Below the pieces are notes generated by a model, which was given only the letters and a program-made list of their open reading frames with translations, ran no database searches and was not told the origin of the DNA. This document shows, piece by piece, positions 33,819-44,721 of a DNA stretch of 64,000 nt. The stretch covers positions 98,075,187 to 98,139,186 of the forward strand of contig CM066732.1 in assembly GCA_033961575.1 (NCBI GenBank), given 5' to 3'. How positions within the stretch are numbered: position 1 is the stretch's first letter; every line of letters starts with the position of its first letter. The translations under genes and the position numbers were made by a program. The DNA comes from Aselliscus stoliczkanus. Its lineage: Eukaryota > Chordata > Mammalia > Chiroptera > Hipposideridae.

Positions 33819-34327
33819 TGACAGATACCATTTTGTAACTCTTGAATAAAGTGACCAACTAAAAATACCACATTGAGACTGAATTAACCTCTGCTTAGGC
33901 CAAGCCGTGGACTAGAAAATGATGTAAAACTACAAGTGTCCACATATAGCATGAAGATTACAGGATATTTAAGACAGGATGACTGAAGATTGCATAGGAT
34001 TCACAGAACAGGAGGTTGGGGTGGGGGTGTAAAGATGTGGCAGGGAGCCTGAGACAAAGACTTTCCTGGACCACATGGCCACCTAGGTTTTCAGTCCAAC
34101 ACTTCCTAATTCCTATCACATCGGGGAACCAGTCAGAAACTAACAGGATGCCACATGCCCTAATACGGAATCCTAGCTGCTAACCCAGAAACCTCAGGGT
34201 ATAAAGCTCCGAGTCCTGTCCAGATCGGGGCCCCGCCTCTGCATATGAATCCGCTGAGCAGGCATCAATAAACGCTGCTTCCCGCTCCGAGCCTTAGTGT
34301 CCCCTCTCTCTGTCCGAGTATCCCACA
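33819..34327 (+). mobile_element. Solo LTR of an endogenous retrovirus (gamma/ERV1-like)
   Basis: A 509-bp block starting TGACAGATACCATTTTGTAA and ending TATCCCACA. It has a TATA box (TATAAAG, 34200-34206) and a polyadenylation signal (AATAAA, 34267-34272) followed by a CT-rich U5-like end (TGTCCCCTCTCTCTGTCCG). This is the U3-R-U5 layout of a retroviral LTR. ACAAAGAAA occurs on both sides (33805-33813, 34328-34336); it is longer than a usual retroviral duplication and five bases off the left TG end. No gag, pol or env sequence lies nearby, so it is a solo LTR. Class is inferred from the overall look. Confidence 0.7.
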
Positions 34328-34336
34328 ACAAAGAAA

Positions 34337-36080
34337 CCCAGTTCTATATACAGGAATCTGCTGGTAATTCTTGCCTTTTGTTTGGAAGATTCAATTTTTC
34401 ATACTTCACTTAGCGAGAAATGGAGTTTTGGCAACCCCATTAGGAGTTCTTGAACAACTTTGACTTTTTACAATTTATATTGAAAAGTTCTTCTAAAAAG
34501 ATAGAAAAAAAATTATTTTAAAATAGACTTCTGGTATGGTTTCCAAAGAAGAGAAGGTAATGTTTTTTTTGTTTATCAGGGTGTAGGACTTAATGTTTAA
34601 AATACTTAATAATTGATGCTAACCTTCACTTGGAAAGACAAAACTCAGCATTTGTTTGCAAACTAAATGATTCCAGGGTTCTTTTTCAAATCTTCTAGCT
34701 TTTTAAGATGATCTGCCCTTTCTCATTCTCCCAACATCTGATGCAGTGATACATAATCAAAATAGGTGTTTTCTCTACATTTCTGTTCCAGTCTTCAGGG
34801 TAAACCTTAACTTAAATCAGGAATGGAACTTTTCTGCATCGTCTCAGTTTTAAAAGAGTATGCTACTATGAGAGGTACTCATGGATGATTCTTTACGTTT
34901 CCAGTCTGTAGCCCAGCTAGGACTGTCTCAATCTCTTCAAAGAACTCTCTAAAACTTGAATCAGGTAAAAGAACATGGTGGGTTGGGCCTGCCACTTTAA
35001 TTGCTTCACAGCATCAGCCTGCAATAATGACCACATTGGAAAAGTCAGGATAAATCGGAGTTGGAACACACCAAGGACAATGACATTGAACCGATGACAT
35101 TGAACGAATTCTTCCAAAAACCAAGCAATGGCAAAGGCAGTCTATACTGGGAACACTCTCAGGGGAGCTGGGCATGCGTTTTCAAGCTGAATTGTGTTTA
35201 TTCATCAGTTCTAGTGAAAGAAGGAAAAGGCAAAAATTATTTAAAAAGGAGAAAAATCATCACCACCAGGCAACACTCATTGGGCTCAAATCTGTGATTT
35301 GCCTGTGAAATCAGTCCTGTGAAAGAAAGGCTGCATTTGGGGTAAATACCCCCCTGCCCAGAATCAAATCAATAATGAAGGACATCCTTCCTAATGTCCT
35401 GTTCATATAAGACTTCCTTTTTCCTTTACCTCTTGAACATTTTTAGCATCCTTATTTTAAAGTTCCTTTCAGATTGCTCTATTATCTGTAGGTTCATGGT
35501 TCTTCTATCTGCACATGGGTTTTGTTTTTTTGCTGTGAGCTCATCTCCAGTGAGAACTGTGTTTTGTGAGACTATTCCTGGTATCCTGAGGTGAAAAGTG
35601 ATCTCAATGGGGAGGTTGTAAGGATGTTTTGTTTTGTTTTGTTTTGCTTCAGTCCTTGGATCAGTTTTTACAGCAGTTTCTTCAGCGTGGGGCTTCTGCA
35701 CTTTATAAACAATACCACTTTGGGCCCCCAACTCCAGGTGTGGCTCAGGTTGGGACTCTGATTTTTCAAGAATAACTCTTTTTCACCTACTGCCTATGAG
35801 GGCTGCCCAATTCTGTGCCACATCCCCTGGTCAGTGAGTGGGCCCTTGCTACAGACTGGGCAGTCCCTTTCTGGCCCATGGTTTTAGGCAAAGAGCCCTG
35901 GTCCATACCCTAGCTACTCACAGGGCCCTACTGTCTCAATTCCAACCACTCAGGACAGATTCCAAATTCCATCTTCTTTTCAGTAGACAAGTATTGATCT
36001 GCTTTCCCCAGCTAAGAGAATTCATATCTCCTCCAAAAGCCTGTCATAGCCACCAAAATTCACAACTGCCAAGTCACTCA
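34337..36080. other. Unannotated sequence
   Basis: No gene supported. It holds a tandem 13-bp word (GATGACATTGAAC-like, near 35082-35106) and a (GTTTT)n run at 35626-35646. Confidence 0.45.
35626..35646. repeat. (GTTTT)n short simple repeat
   Basis: Four consecutive GTTTT units. Confidence 0.85.
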
Positions 36081-36090
36081 GATTTCATAT

Positions 36091-36240
36091 CTCTCTTTTT
36101 TTTTCAGCTGAGCCACACTGCCACCTGTTGGCAGTTCAGCAGCAGCTCAGCTCAGGCTGGGCATCGAACTGCTGTTGCTCAGAGCTCAGCTCGCACTCCT
36201 GAGCGAGCTCTTTACCAACTGAGCCACTCCGCCAGCCCTG
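36091..36240 (-). mobile_element. Family C tRNA-derived SINE
   Basis: Minus-strand copy. TSD GATTTCATAT at 36081-36090 and 36241-36250. The CTCF-core-like word at 36117-36131 reads CCAACAGGTGGCAGT on the minus strand. Confidence 0.9.
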
Positions 36241-36294
36241 GATTTCATATTTCATTTAAAGAAGTCTGAAAGTGTTTTTATGTACAAGATGATG

Positions 36295-36460
36295 CAGTCA
36301 GAACCACAATGGCCTGGGAGTCAGCCTCATACAAGCTGCATGACTAGCTACATTTGTTGACCATGTTGGGCCTCAGGGGAGAAAACTTTGAATTTGGAAT
36401 TGAAACAGAGAGTGCTGGGGCCTCTTCTAGCTCTAAAATTCCATAATTCTATAAAATACT
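36295..36460 (+). repeat. MIR relic (probable)
   Basis: GCCTGGGAGTCAGCCTCATA, GCTGCATGACTAGCTACATT and TCTAGCTCTAAAATTCCATA follow MIR order. Confidence 0.5.
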
Positions 36461-37324
36461 ATCTTTCATCTCTAGGGCCTAGCAGGAGACCAGGGTGGGG
36501 GGCAGCCTGGACTTGAGAGAACTGAGAATATTTTATAAGAAAGCCCCTTGATCCCAGCTTCCCAGGATTATGCAGCTCCGCCTTTAAAATTGCTAAAAGA
36601 CACATTATCCTTTCAGACACGATTGCCTGTGACACGTGAGCTCACGGAGATTAAGATGTAGACAATTTCTGTTTTTTCCAAACCAGGCTCAGTGTGTAAA
36701 CATTCACTGTTCCTACATACTATTCAACGTTCCCCATTTATTTTTCATGAACCCATACAATATATCAAAGGGATAGAGGCTCCACTCTTTAGTGCTTCTC
36801 TCAGAATGACAGACCCACTTTCCTCTGTCAGCAAAACTGAAGGCCAGAGTCTCTGTTTAGTAGTGAGACTATCTCAAGGAAATAGAAAAAGCTTTACAAA
36901 AAAGTACATCCCGTCCCCTCCCTGCCTTCCTCCTCTTCCGTCAGGCAGTGTATGAAATCACACAAACAGCCTCTGGAGACAATCACTGTGTACGACTGGA
37001 ATGGTTATCTAAGCACATCAGAGGCAGCAGCTCGGGCACCTGGCACGGGCACAGAGTGGCAGAGCGCACGCACCAGAGCAGGGCTGAGCCTCCCAGAGCT
37101 CCTCCAGGGCCTAGAGCACCTGTTACTTCAAAAATCCGTGCCACAGCCACTTCCCCATTCGCTATAGAGGACCTTATGTGAACATCTCTCCTCAGAAGGC
37201 ATTCCACAGATACACTAATACTCAGGGAAAAAACAACAACAAAAAGATCACTGTCGGAGGGTTTGAAGATGATAGCCAATCGTTTTGATTGTGTCCCATA
37301 TGAGGGAAATTAGGTAGAAAGCTT
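36461..37324. other. Unannotated sequence
   Basis: No gene supported. 37010-37150 is more GC-rich and gives overlapping frames of 71-98 codons on both strands without recognisable domains. Confidence 0.4.
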
Positions 37325-37505
37325 ACTAGTGTCAGAGTTGGAAAGCATGGGCTCTACTCTGCCTGTCCCCACTCTGCCTGTAACTGTGATACCATGGCCA
37401 AGTTGTCTGGCACCTCTGGGTTCTTAGTTTTCTCATTTAAAAATGAGGTTTCACAAAATGATCTCTAATGCATGATTTGTCAGTTCTAAAGTTCTAGTAG
37501 TCTAT
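37325..37505 (+). repeat. MIR relic (probable)
   Basis: GTTGGAAAGCATGGGCTCTA, GTAACTGTGATACCATGGCC, TTAGTTTTCTCATTTAAAAA and GTTCTAAAGTTCTAGTAG follow MIR order. Confidence 0.5.
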
Positions 37506-37544
37506 GACAAGGTTACTAAGAACTAGGAAAGCATCATTTTATAT

Positions 37545-37680
37545 TATAGACCAAACCTAGCTGATTACATGGGGGAGCAATCAAATGCAGATTCCCAGGC
37601 CCCACCCCAAGGCTTGGGAAGTGATTTGTAAAGGACCTCAGAAGATTCTGATGATGAGCCAAAACTGGGAGCCATTGGTC
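37545..37680. repeat. MER5-like hAT relic (probable)
   Basis: GCAGATTCCCAGGCCCCACC, CTCAGAAGATTCTGATGATG and AAAACTGGGAGCCATTGGTC resemble the inner and right part of MER5A, an old non-autonomous hAT element. Confidence 0.5.
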
Positions 37681-38299
37681 TCAGGCAACAAAACTGACTG
37701 GGTGACCAAAAGGACAACAATGAACTGTCTGGGTCAACCTGGGTGGGTAATCAGGAAGTGACATGTGTACTTAATTTGCAAATGATAGTAAACCTGGGAG
37801 GGGAATCAGTGTTCCAAAAAACCTCAGAGACTGGTCGGAAACCAATAGTATAAAGATCAGAGGAAAGATCCAATGAAGGGTCCCTGGAGAAGGAAGAAAA
37901 ACCTCACTATGATGAAGTTGGCATGGCTGTATGGTCAGAGCTGATAACAAACTGACCAGGAGGCAGACATAACACTGGACCCGGGGATGGATGTAGGAAT
38001 TGAATAAGGCTGGCATTGCATCATTCTAAAATGCAAGAATTTCAGTTACAACAGTTTAGTTAAATAACACTAGTCCCCCAAGAACAGGGTTCAAATTGCA
38101 GTTGCCAAGGTATAGTGACTGCGAGTAATTGCACAAGGTACAAATTTCACAGCTAGCTCTTTGGTTCACAATTCACATAACAGATGTGCATCATGATCAA
38201 TGATAAATCACGTCACTTCTTTCCAAGTCTGTCGGTGATTGGTCACTATGCGTCTGTAACAATGCACACACAAACAATGGAGTCTGTAACGGGATTGCC
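37681..38299. other. Unannotated sequence
   Basis: No gene recognised; may include diverged ends of the adjoining Tigger element. Confidence 0.4.
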
Positions 38300-39060
38300 T
38301 CCTTGTCTCCCAGTGAGAAACCCCTAAATGGAATGGATAATGCAGAGGGGGAATTAGCCAACAAAGATGAAAGTGCAGCAATGAAACAAAAAGTGATAAT
38401 GCTGGAATGTTAACAGACTTAGAGCAGAAATAGCTATTGGTGGGATTGCTGACACCGCTGCCATTCCAGAAACTGTAGATGTGCACCAGAGGCGCTTGGT
38501 GAAGTCACACTAATCAACACAAATGAGGAAAGTGGTTGTGGTGAAAGGTATAAAGATGTCCCAGAGGAGGTCATGTTGGCAAAAACCTCACACTAAAGCA
38601 ACTCGTGGAGATATTTCATGACTTTGAAAGCATAAAGGATAAAACGTTGGAAGCTGATTCAAACTCAGAAAGGAGTATGACAATTCACCGAGGTACAGAA
38701 AGGATGCTTGCTCAGTATTGTAAGTTATATGACAACAAGAAGGCAAGCACTGTGCATGCTACTCTGGGCAAGTTTGTTACAAATAAATAAAATAATTCTT
38801 AACGTTTAAAAGTTTTAACTTACAGTATGCTGGTATTAGTTAGACTATGTTTTTTCTTTTATTTCTCTATACATTTATAATCAACAGGAATTGAGTTTTA
38901 AGTATTTTTGACACGCATTTATGAATCATAATTTTCCCACTGATTAAGATCACATTATACAGTCTTAGCTTGCCCGGTTATTTTTACAGTCTCTCATTGT
39001 CATTTTCACAGTCTCGTACTGTCGTGCAAAGCGAAACTGCTGATATTTAGGAATTATGAG
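38300..39060 (+). mobile_element. Tigger (pogo-like) DNA transposon relic
   Basis: The core is a decayed transposase 3' coding end, followed by AT-rich DNA reaching a GTACTGTCGTGCAAAGCGAA word at 39015-39034 that may belong to the terminal region. I did not find clear matching inverted repeats, so the element limits are approximate. Confidence 0.65.
38545..38790 (+). pseudogene. Tigger transposase C-terminal fragment
   Basis: Tigger transposases are DDE enzymes that cut and paste the element. The 61-codon open frame at 38605-38790 begins with MEIFHDFESIKDKTLEAD and continues to the ERSMTIHRGTERMLAQYCKL block and the KKASTVHATLGKF tail, the usual end of Tigger transposases. Just upstream, in other frames, DVPEEV and a TLKQL-like stretch are readable, so frameshifts are present. 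The DNA-binding and catalytic domains are missing. Similarity is from memory of the family. Confidence 0.75.
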
Positions 39061-39499
39061 GTGTTTCTCATTATACTAAGTATCCATCAGATATTTCTAC
39101 AGCACTGGATCCAGTTTAGATGTTACAACCAAAGACTGACATGGAGAAGTTGAAGGAGAAGTTGAAAGAATAATGAGAAAAAAAAAAGAAAAGAAAAGAA
39201 AAACCAGATTCTAGAAAAATATTCAAGGAAACAGATATTTTTGTCACTGAAAAGAAAGTTGAAGTGGTAATTTAACTAGGGCTGGTAATTTAACTAACAA
39301 TTGACTAGTCGTTGTTACTTATCTCCACTAAAGGCTGAATAATAAAACTAAAACTAATTTAACTGCAATATAATAGATCTGGCTTAACTGAAGAATGAAC
39401 TTACTAACAGTGAAAAAGGTACTGTATATCAGAACATGTTTCAGAGAACTGAGTAATTTTCTTTAGAAGTCCTGAAATGTAGAATCAGGTCTTATCTGG
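39061..39499. other. Unannotated sequence
   Basis: A-rich GAAAA simple sequence near 39178-39205, and a short tandem of TGGTAATTTAACTA at about 39264 and 39284. No gene. Confidence 0.45.
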
Positions 39500-39590
39500 A
39501 AAGGTTTAAGTAGTGAAGACAAGCAATGGGAGATGGACTGTATGACCTTTCAAGGTCTCTGCCAGAGCTAAGATGTTATGATTTTTGCCA
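39500..39590 (+). repeat. MIR 3' fragment (probable)
   Basis: GGACTGTATGACCTTTCAAG then GTCTCTGCCAGAGCTAAGAT and GTTATGATT resemble the MIR-type 3' segment. Confidence 0.4.
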
Positions 39591-40076
39591 TTGTGGGACT
39601 TGATCTTAACCTAAGCTGCCAATTATTTTAGAGCACTGTACTGAAATTGGTCTTTGTTTTATACTCTCAACTCAGTTTGTCCAATTAAAGGGCATTAGAT
39701 TACGGAGTGCCACTCTGATGGGAAAGCAAAGCTATGGAGCAATTCTGCTTTCCGAGGCTCTATGTTGGGGACTGCTGCAGGGGTTTCAATGTGTGCAGCA
39801 CCCACAGCATCAGTGCAGCCATATGAAGGAGCCCCAAGCACTGGGGCTGCGCCTTGCGGCGGCTGCTGCAGCTACATTTTATACACTCAGATCAGTACTG
39901 CTCCAGATGCTCATTACAAAAGCTCTTGGCCAACCCAGGCTTAGTAACACCCTCTCAGAACAAGGCATTTCCAATGAGGACAAATCTGGGTTTTTTGAGC
40001 TCTCATCAGTCCCGACAATTCTTGAACTGGAATCCAGGCAATTGCTGCCAGAAGGAATCCAATCTCTTCTCCATTA
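39591..40076. other. Unannotated sequence with an unresolved open frame
   Basis: A 119-codon plus-strand frame runs 39718-40077 and two other plus frames are also open (39762-39944, 39854-40114). The first has a five-alanine run. I recognise no domain, and frames open in all phases argue for chance or an unrecognised processed pseudogene. Confidence 0.3.
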
Positions 40077-40088
40077 AGAATGATTGGG

Positions 40089-40517
40089 TCGGGGCCAGCA
40101 GAGTGTTACATTAATTAGGAGCTGGCTTGGGACACCAGCTCTGAGCAGCGGGGCCCGGTTTGGATCCCACATATAAGGTCCAGTGACACTGCCCTCTACA
40201 GCTAAGATGGTGAACAACAGCTTCAATTGGAGCTGGGCTGCTGTGAGTCCCCAGGGCGGCGTAGCTGCAGCCGCTGCTGCAGTGGGCTGCCATAGGCTAC
40301 AGTGAGTGGCCGGCAGCCAGGATAAGCTGCCAAGAGCCACCGTGAGCGGCCGTCCAGAGGCCGGCGACCTGTCTGCCTCACCCGGGAAGAGTGCAGTGAC
40401 AATTCCAACATGGGCCAGTGAAGCAATGTCCTCCACAACTAGACTGAAGAATTCAAAAAGGACCGCAAGTTGTTTGTTCCCCTCCCCCAAATCCCCCAAT
40501 AAAATCTTTAAAAAGAA
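40089..40517 (+). mobile_element. Family B SINE, diverged variant
   Basis: Full-length copy, GGGGCCAGCAGAGTGTTACA to CCCCCAATAAAATCTTTAAA. TSDs AGAATGATTGGG (40077-40088) and AGAATGATAGGG (40518-40529). The head contains the extra CTCTGAGCAGCGGGGCC also found at 8665, defining a second, older-looking subfamily. Confidence 0.9.
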
Positions 40518-40529
40518 AGAATGATAGGG

Positions 40530-40883
40530 CCTACCAAAGGAGGGAATAATTGGTATTTCAACAGGACTCTGGCCTGCTCTGCATTCTCCCATACTCTACC
40601 CTGCATATAGGTATTAGCTCTACTAAACTTGAGACTCACTAATATTTTTCAGGAGATGGCTCAATCATTAAATCTCTCATACAGTGCAATGTGCTGCTCT
40701 GCATCCTTCTTCCAATTACTAGATTTCCAGGGAGGGGGCAAATGTGATAGACAAAACTCAAACCTTGACTTCCAACAAGATGAAATATAAGCAACACAGA
40801 AACTTCTTAAAGTATAAGTTTCTTGAGGATAAGCTTTCATTAAAAAAATTTCTACTGGGAATAGAATATTTGCTTTCTGTTAT
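40530..40883. other. Unannotated sequence
   Basis: Nothing recognised between two family B SINEs. Confidence 0.45.
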
Positions 40884-40896
40884 AAATTTGGATTTA

Positions 40897-41339
40897 GGGC
40901 CGGCTGAGTGGCGCATTGGCTAAGCGCTGGTTTTGGGATGCCAGCGGCCCCGGTTCGGATCCCACATGAGGGCCAGTGACACTGCCCTCTACAGCTAACA
41001 ACAGCTCCACCTGGAGCTGGGCTGTGCGAGCCCCGGTGATGGTGTGGGCTGCAGCCCCTGCTGCAGTGGGCTGCCATGGGCTACAGTAAGTGGCCCGCAG
41101 CCAGCGTGAGCGGCTGGCAGCCAAGCGTGAGCTGCCAATAGCCGCGATGAGCGACATCCAGAGGCCAGCGACCGATCTGCCTCATCCGGGAAGAGCGCAA
41201 TGACGATACCAACAGTGAAGCAACATCCTCCGCAACTAAACTGAAGAACAAAAAGACAGCAACTTGTCTGTTCCCCTTCCCCGATTCCCCAACGCTGTTC
41301 CCCTCCGCCAATTCCCCAATAAAATCTTAAAAAAAAAAA
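40897..41339 (+). mobile_element. Family B SINE, young subfamily
   Basis: Full length with an exact 13-bp TSD AAATTTGGATTTA at 40884-40896 and 41340-41352. It is close to the 33048 copy and carries the same deletions. Confidence 0.95.
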
Positions 41340-41352
41340 AAATTTGGATTTA

Positions 41353-42184
41353 GAAATAGAGACTACAAATACTCTCCATTAATGAGTCTCACATGAAAAC
41401 TGAAATTTGTTCTTTCAGCAGACTTCTAATTGGAGGTGTTCTGAGTTTTGTTTTAATATGACTTGTAGTTTCAGACTTGAGAATTGTCCCTACAGCAGAA
41501 ATATCCAATTTTGATTGGGCACCCTGAGTATGACCAATTATTTATTTGAGGGGAAAGCTGTAAATTCTTAAAAGAAAAAAAAATACTTAAAATAATATTA
41601 CTTAATTTTCCATTTAAATTTAATGTTGACATTAATAAATACATGTCACTAAACAACTTCAGAGTGTAACAAAGAGCTTGTCTCAGCTTACTTCCCATCA
41701 CATGTGTAAAATCTTGCTTCAACTTCTGATACAGGCATCTCTACTTACCAAGGTACACTGATTAACCAATTTGTTCTTTCACAAGCTCACAGATGATTCT
41801 ATTAGGAGGATGGGAGAACAGGATTCTCTGAAAATAACTACTTTAAAATGAAATAAAACAGTAACTACTATCATTTGGCCTCCTTTTAGATCAAATTTGA
41901 ATGTTTTTAACTAAGAGAACAGAATGCAACAATTTTAGAAATAAGAGAACTCCTCTGTGAGTATTTGTTTTATAGAGTTGCTCTAGCTTTTATAGTATTG
42001 GCCAATAAAACCTTCTGTGTTAAGAGCTATGTTCTATAATATATTTGCATTACTTAATATGGAAGCCACTAACCATTTATGGCTTGATGGAATGGGGCTA
42101 ATACAACTGAGGCTCTGAATTCTTAGTTTAATTTTAATTTAAATACCCACATGTGGTTAGAGGCTAGTACAGCGCAGACCTAGA
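41353..42184. other. Unannotated AT-rich sequence
   Basis: No gene. A MER-like trace (GAAGCCACTAACCATTTATG, near 42062) is too weak to call. Confidence 0.45.
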
Positions 42185-42330
42185 ACCAAGGTTCTCAAAA
42201 CTAGCTACACAGTGAAATTACTACAGGAGCCAAAAAAATACTCATGCCTGGACCCCATCTCCTATTGATTCTTACTAAATAGGTCTGAGTAGGGTATATT
42301 TTTAAAGTTCCCCAGGTGATTTTTTTAAAA
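42185..42330. repeat. MER5-like hAT relic, left part
   Basis: AAGGTTCTCAAAACTAGCTA, GAGCCAAAAAAATACTCATG, TGCCTGGACCCCATCTCCTA and TCCCCAGGTGATT follow MER5A order. It is cut at TCCCCAGGTGATTTTTTTAA by the L1-derived insertion and resumes at 43684. Confidence 0.65.
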
Positions 42331-43683
42331 CTAAAAAAAAAAAAAAAAAAAAAAAAGCACACACTATTCTTTTAGAGCAGTTTTAGGTTCACAGGAAAAT
42401 TAAGAGAAAGGTACAGAAAGAGAGATCTCCCATATTCTTCCTGACCACCCCCAGACAGCCTCTCCCATTAGCATCCTTCACCAGAGTGATACACTTGTTA
42501 CAAGCGATGAACCTACATTGGCATAGCATAATCACCCAAAGTCCATAGCTCACTTTTGGTGTTCTATATGAGATGTATTTGGACAAATGCATATTGACAT
42601 GTATCCACCATTATTGTATCATAGAGTAATTTCACTGCCCTAAAAATCTTCTGTGCTCTGGCTATTCATACCGCCCTCCTTCCTAACCTTTGACAACTAC
42701 TGATCTTTTTACTGTCTCCATAGTTTTGCCTTTTCTAGAATGTCACATGGTTGGAATCATACAGTATGTAGCCTTTCAAGGCCAGCTTCTTCCACTTAGT
42801 AATATGCACTTAAGTTCCTCCCATGTCTTTATCATGGTTTGGTAGCTCATTTCTTTTTAGTGCTGAATAATATTCCATTGTCTGGCTATACCACAATTTA
42901 TTTATCCCTTCATCTACTGAAGGATACCTTGGTTGCTTCCAAGTTTTGGCAATTATGAACAAATCTGCTATAAACATCCACTGCAGGTATTTCTTGGACA
43001 TAAATTTTCAACTCCTTTGGGTAAATACCAAGGAGTGTGATTACTGGATTACATGATGAGAGTATGTTTTGTTTTGGAAGAAACTGACAAACTGTCTTCC
43101 AAAATGGCTGTACATTTTACCTTCCCACCAGCAATGGACAAGAGTGCCTGTTGCTTCTCATCCTCTCAGATTAGGATCTGGTCACCCAGTTCCTCCTGAG
43201 GGCCAGACTTCTTAAGACAGAGTGCTCTGGTGTATTTCAAAATGGCTCCTTTTCCCTTCTCCCTGCAGGAAGAGCAAAGGGACTTTTCTCTGATATTTAC
43301 TGTGGGAACCTAGAGGAGCTCCTGAGGACAAATCTCACAGTACTGGGAGGGGCCTGCTATAATTGGGTCCCCTGAGAGTTTTTAACTCTCAAAGGTGTCC
43401 ACACTGAGCCTCTAGCAATTTGACAATAACTCTTCAGGTTTTCCTACCCTGACACTGGTTCCCTTGGCAGTTTCTGTTTGCTTGCTTGTGAGTCTGCTCC
43501 AATAAGCCATGGCTCCCTCTATTTGCCCACCTCTCCAATCTTGGGGGTGATGGTCTGCTCTGTGTCCACTCCTCTCTTTTTGATCTAAGAAGAGTTGATT
43601 TTTCAGTCTGTTCGGCTTTGAACTTGTTAGGAAAGAGGGGCAACTTTCAAGGTCCTTACATGTGGAATGGAACTCTAGAAATC
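42331..43683 (-). mobile_element. Old L1 insertion within a MER5-like element
   Basis: At 42364-43160 the text is a reversed L1 3' UTR and ORF2 C-terminus; a minus-strand frame at 42810-43001 contains the typical AKTWKQPRYPSVDE and KLWYSQTMEYYSALKRNE blocks. The part at 43165-43680 is not ORF2-like. A 20-bp direct repeat TCCCCAGGTGATTTTTTTAA (42311-42330, 43684-43703) brackets the whole. An A-run (42335-42357) lies at the side where a T-run would be expected for a minus-strand L1, so the structure may be rearranged. Confidence 0.75.
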
Positions 43684-43740
43684 TCCCCAGGTGATTTTTT
43701 TAATTTTTTTATTGTGTAGTCAGAGTTTGAGAGCCATTGT
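43684..43740. repeat. MER5-like hAT relic, right part
   Basis: TCCCCAGGTGATT at the start and AGTCAGAGTTTGAGAGCCAT at the end complete the MER5A-like element begun at 42185. Confidence 0.6.
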
Positions 43741-43754
43741 AAATTTTTGCGACT

Positions 43755-44027
43755 CATGGTGTTCTACATCACCTGATAACTTAGTAAAAATACAGACTCT
43801 CAGGCTCCACTGTGGATTTATTGAAACCAGAAACCACTTTTTAACAAGCTCCTCAGACCATTCATTTGCACATCAAAATTTGAGAATCACTGCTCTTGAA
43901 CAGTACTGTCAACTGTGGTTATATATTAATATCATGTGGGGAGCTTCCAAAAATATTACACATGCATCAGTATTTCTTTAAAGCTGCCAATGATTCCAAT
44001 GTGGGGCTGATGTGAGAACCACTGAAC
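43755..44027. repeat. Two further MER5-like relics in series
   Basis: The first (about 43755-43893) reads TCTACATCACCTGATAACTT, AAAAATACAGACTCTCAGGC and AAAATTTGAGAATCACTG. The second (about 43905-44027) reads ATATCATGTGGGGAGCTTCC and GGCTGATGTGAGAACCACTG. Both follow MER5A order. Together with the split copy this makes three in a row. Confidence 0.6.
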
Positions 44028-44584
44028 CAGAATGTACAAACCCAAATAAGGACTGCTCCGATATACTCTGGTCGTGATTGGTAGAAGGAAAAGAAAGGAG
44101 GGTTGAGCCCCCCCTTTCATGGGGAGAGACCTGCCTTACAGGAATAATGCTACTGGCACCAGAAGGAAAATGATCCTGTGATAACAAAGGCCGGAGGGCA
44201 AATCTCAAGTGTTACTGGTTTCACCCTAAGTGGACTACTCTAAGTGCTGTGCTTCACAGAATTTTTGCTCTAAGTCTCTAAAACCAAGCTTCATTGTTGT
44301 CTTTATTCTCTGCCACTCCTCTCCCAACCCCATATCCAAAGATACCACTCTTGAGACTTCTTAAGGGAACACATTTCTGGCTCTAGGAAAGTAGAATGGA
44401 TCGAGCTCAATAGAAATTCCTGTTGCAGGAAGGCTGTCAAGGACATATTCCTTTTAACACAGTCTCATATTTCATCACACTCCCTCCAGGGTACTTGCTG
44501 ACAACCACCTGGGATGCCAGAACTGCCCAGAGAAACTAGTGTTTCCCCATATGAGAAACTGTCTCTTTGACTGTTGTCTCCCTT
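44028..44584. other. Unannotated sequence
   Basis: Nothing recognised. Confidence 0.45.
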
Positions 44585-44597
44585 CCCCTGAGTTTTT

Positions 44598-44709
44598 TTT
44601 TTTTTTTTTTTTTTGAGGGCAGTGTCACTGGCCCTCATATGTGGGACCCGAACCGGAGCCGCTGGCTTCCGAAGCCAGCGCTTAACCACCGCGCCACTCG
44701 GCCGGCCCA
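44598..44709 (-). mobile_element. Family A short SINE
   Basis: Minus-strand copy with a T-run of about 20. TSD CCCCTGAGTTTT at 44585-44596 and 44710-44721. The head is close to consensus (CGCGCCACTCGGCCGGCC), suggesting a fairly recent insertion. Confidence 0.93.
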
Positions 44710-44721
44710 CCCCTGAGTTTT

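Noticed and set aside
37010..37170. Possible CpG island or promoter
   Set aside because: Locally GC-rich, but CpGs are few and no clear promoter elements are seen.
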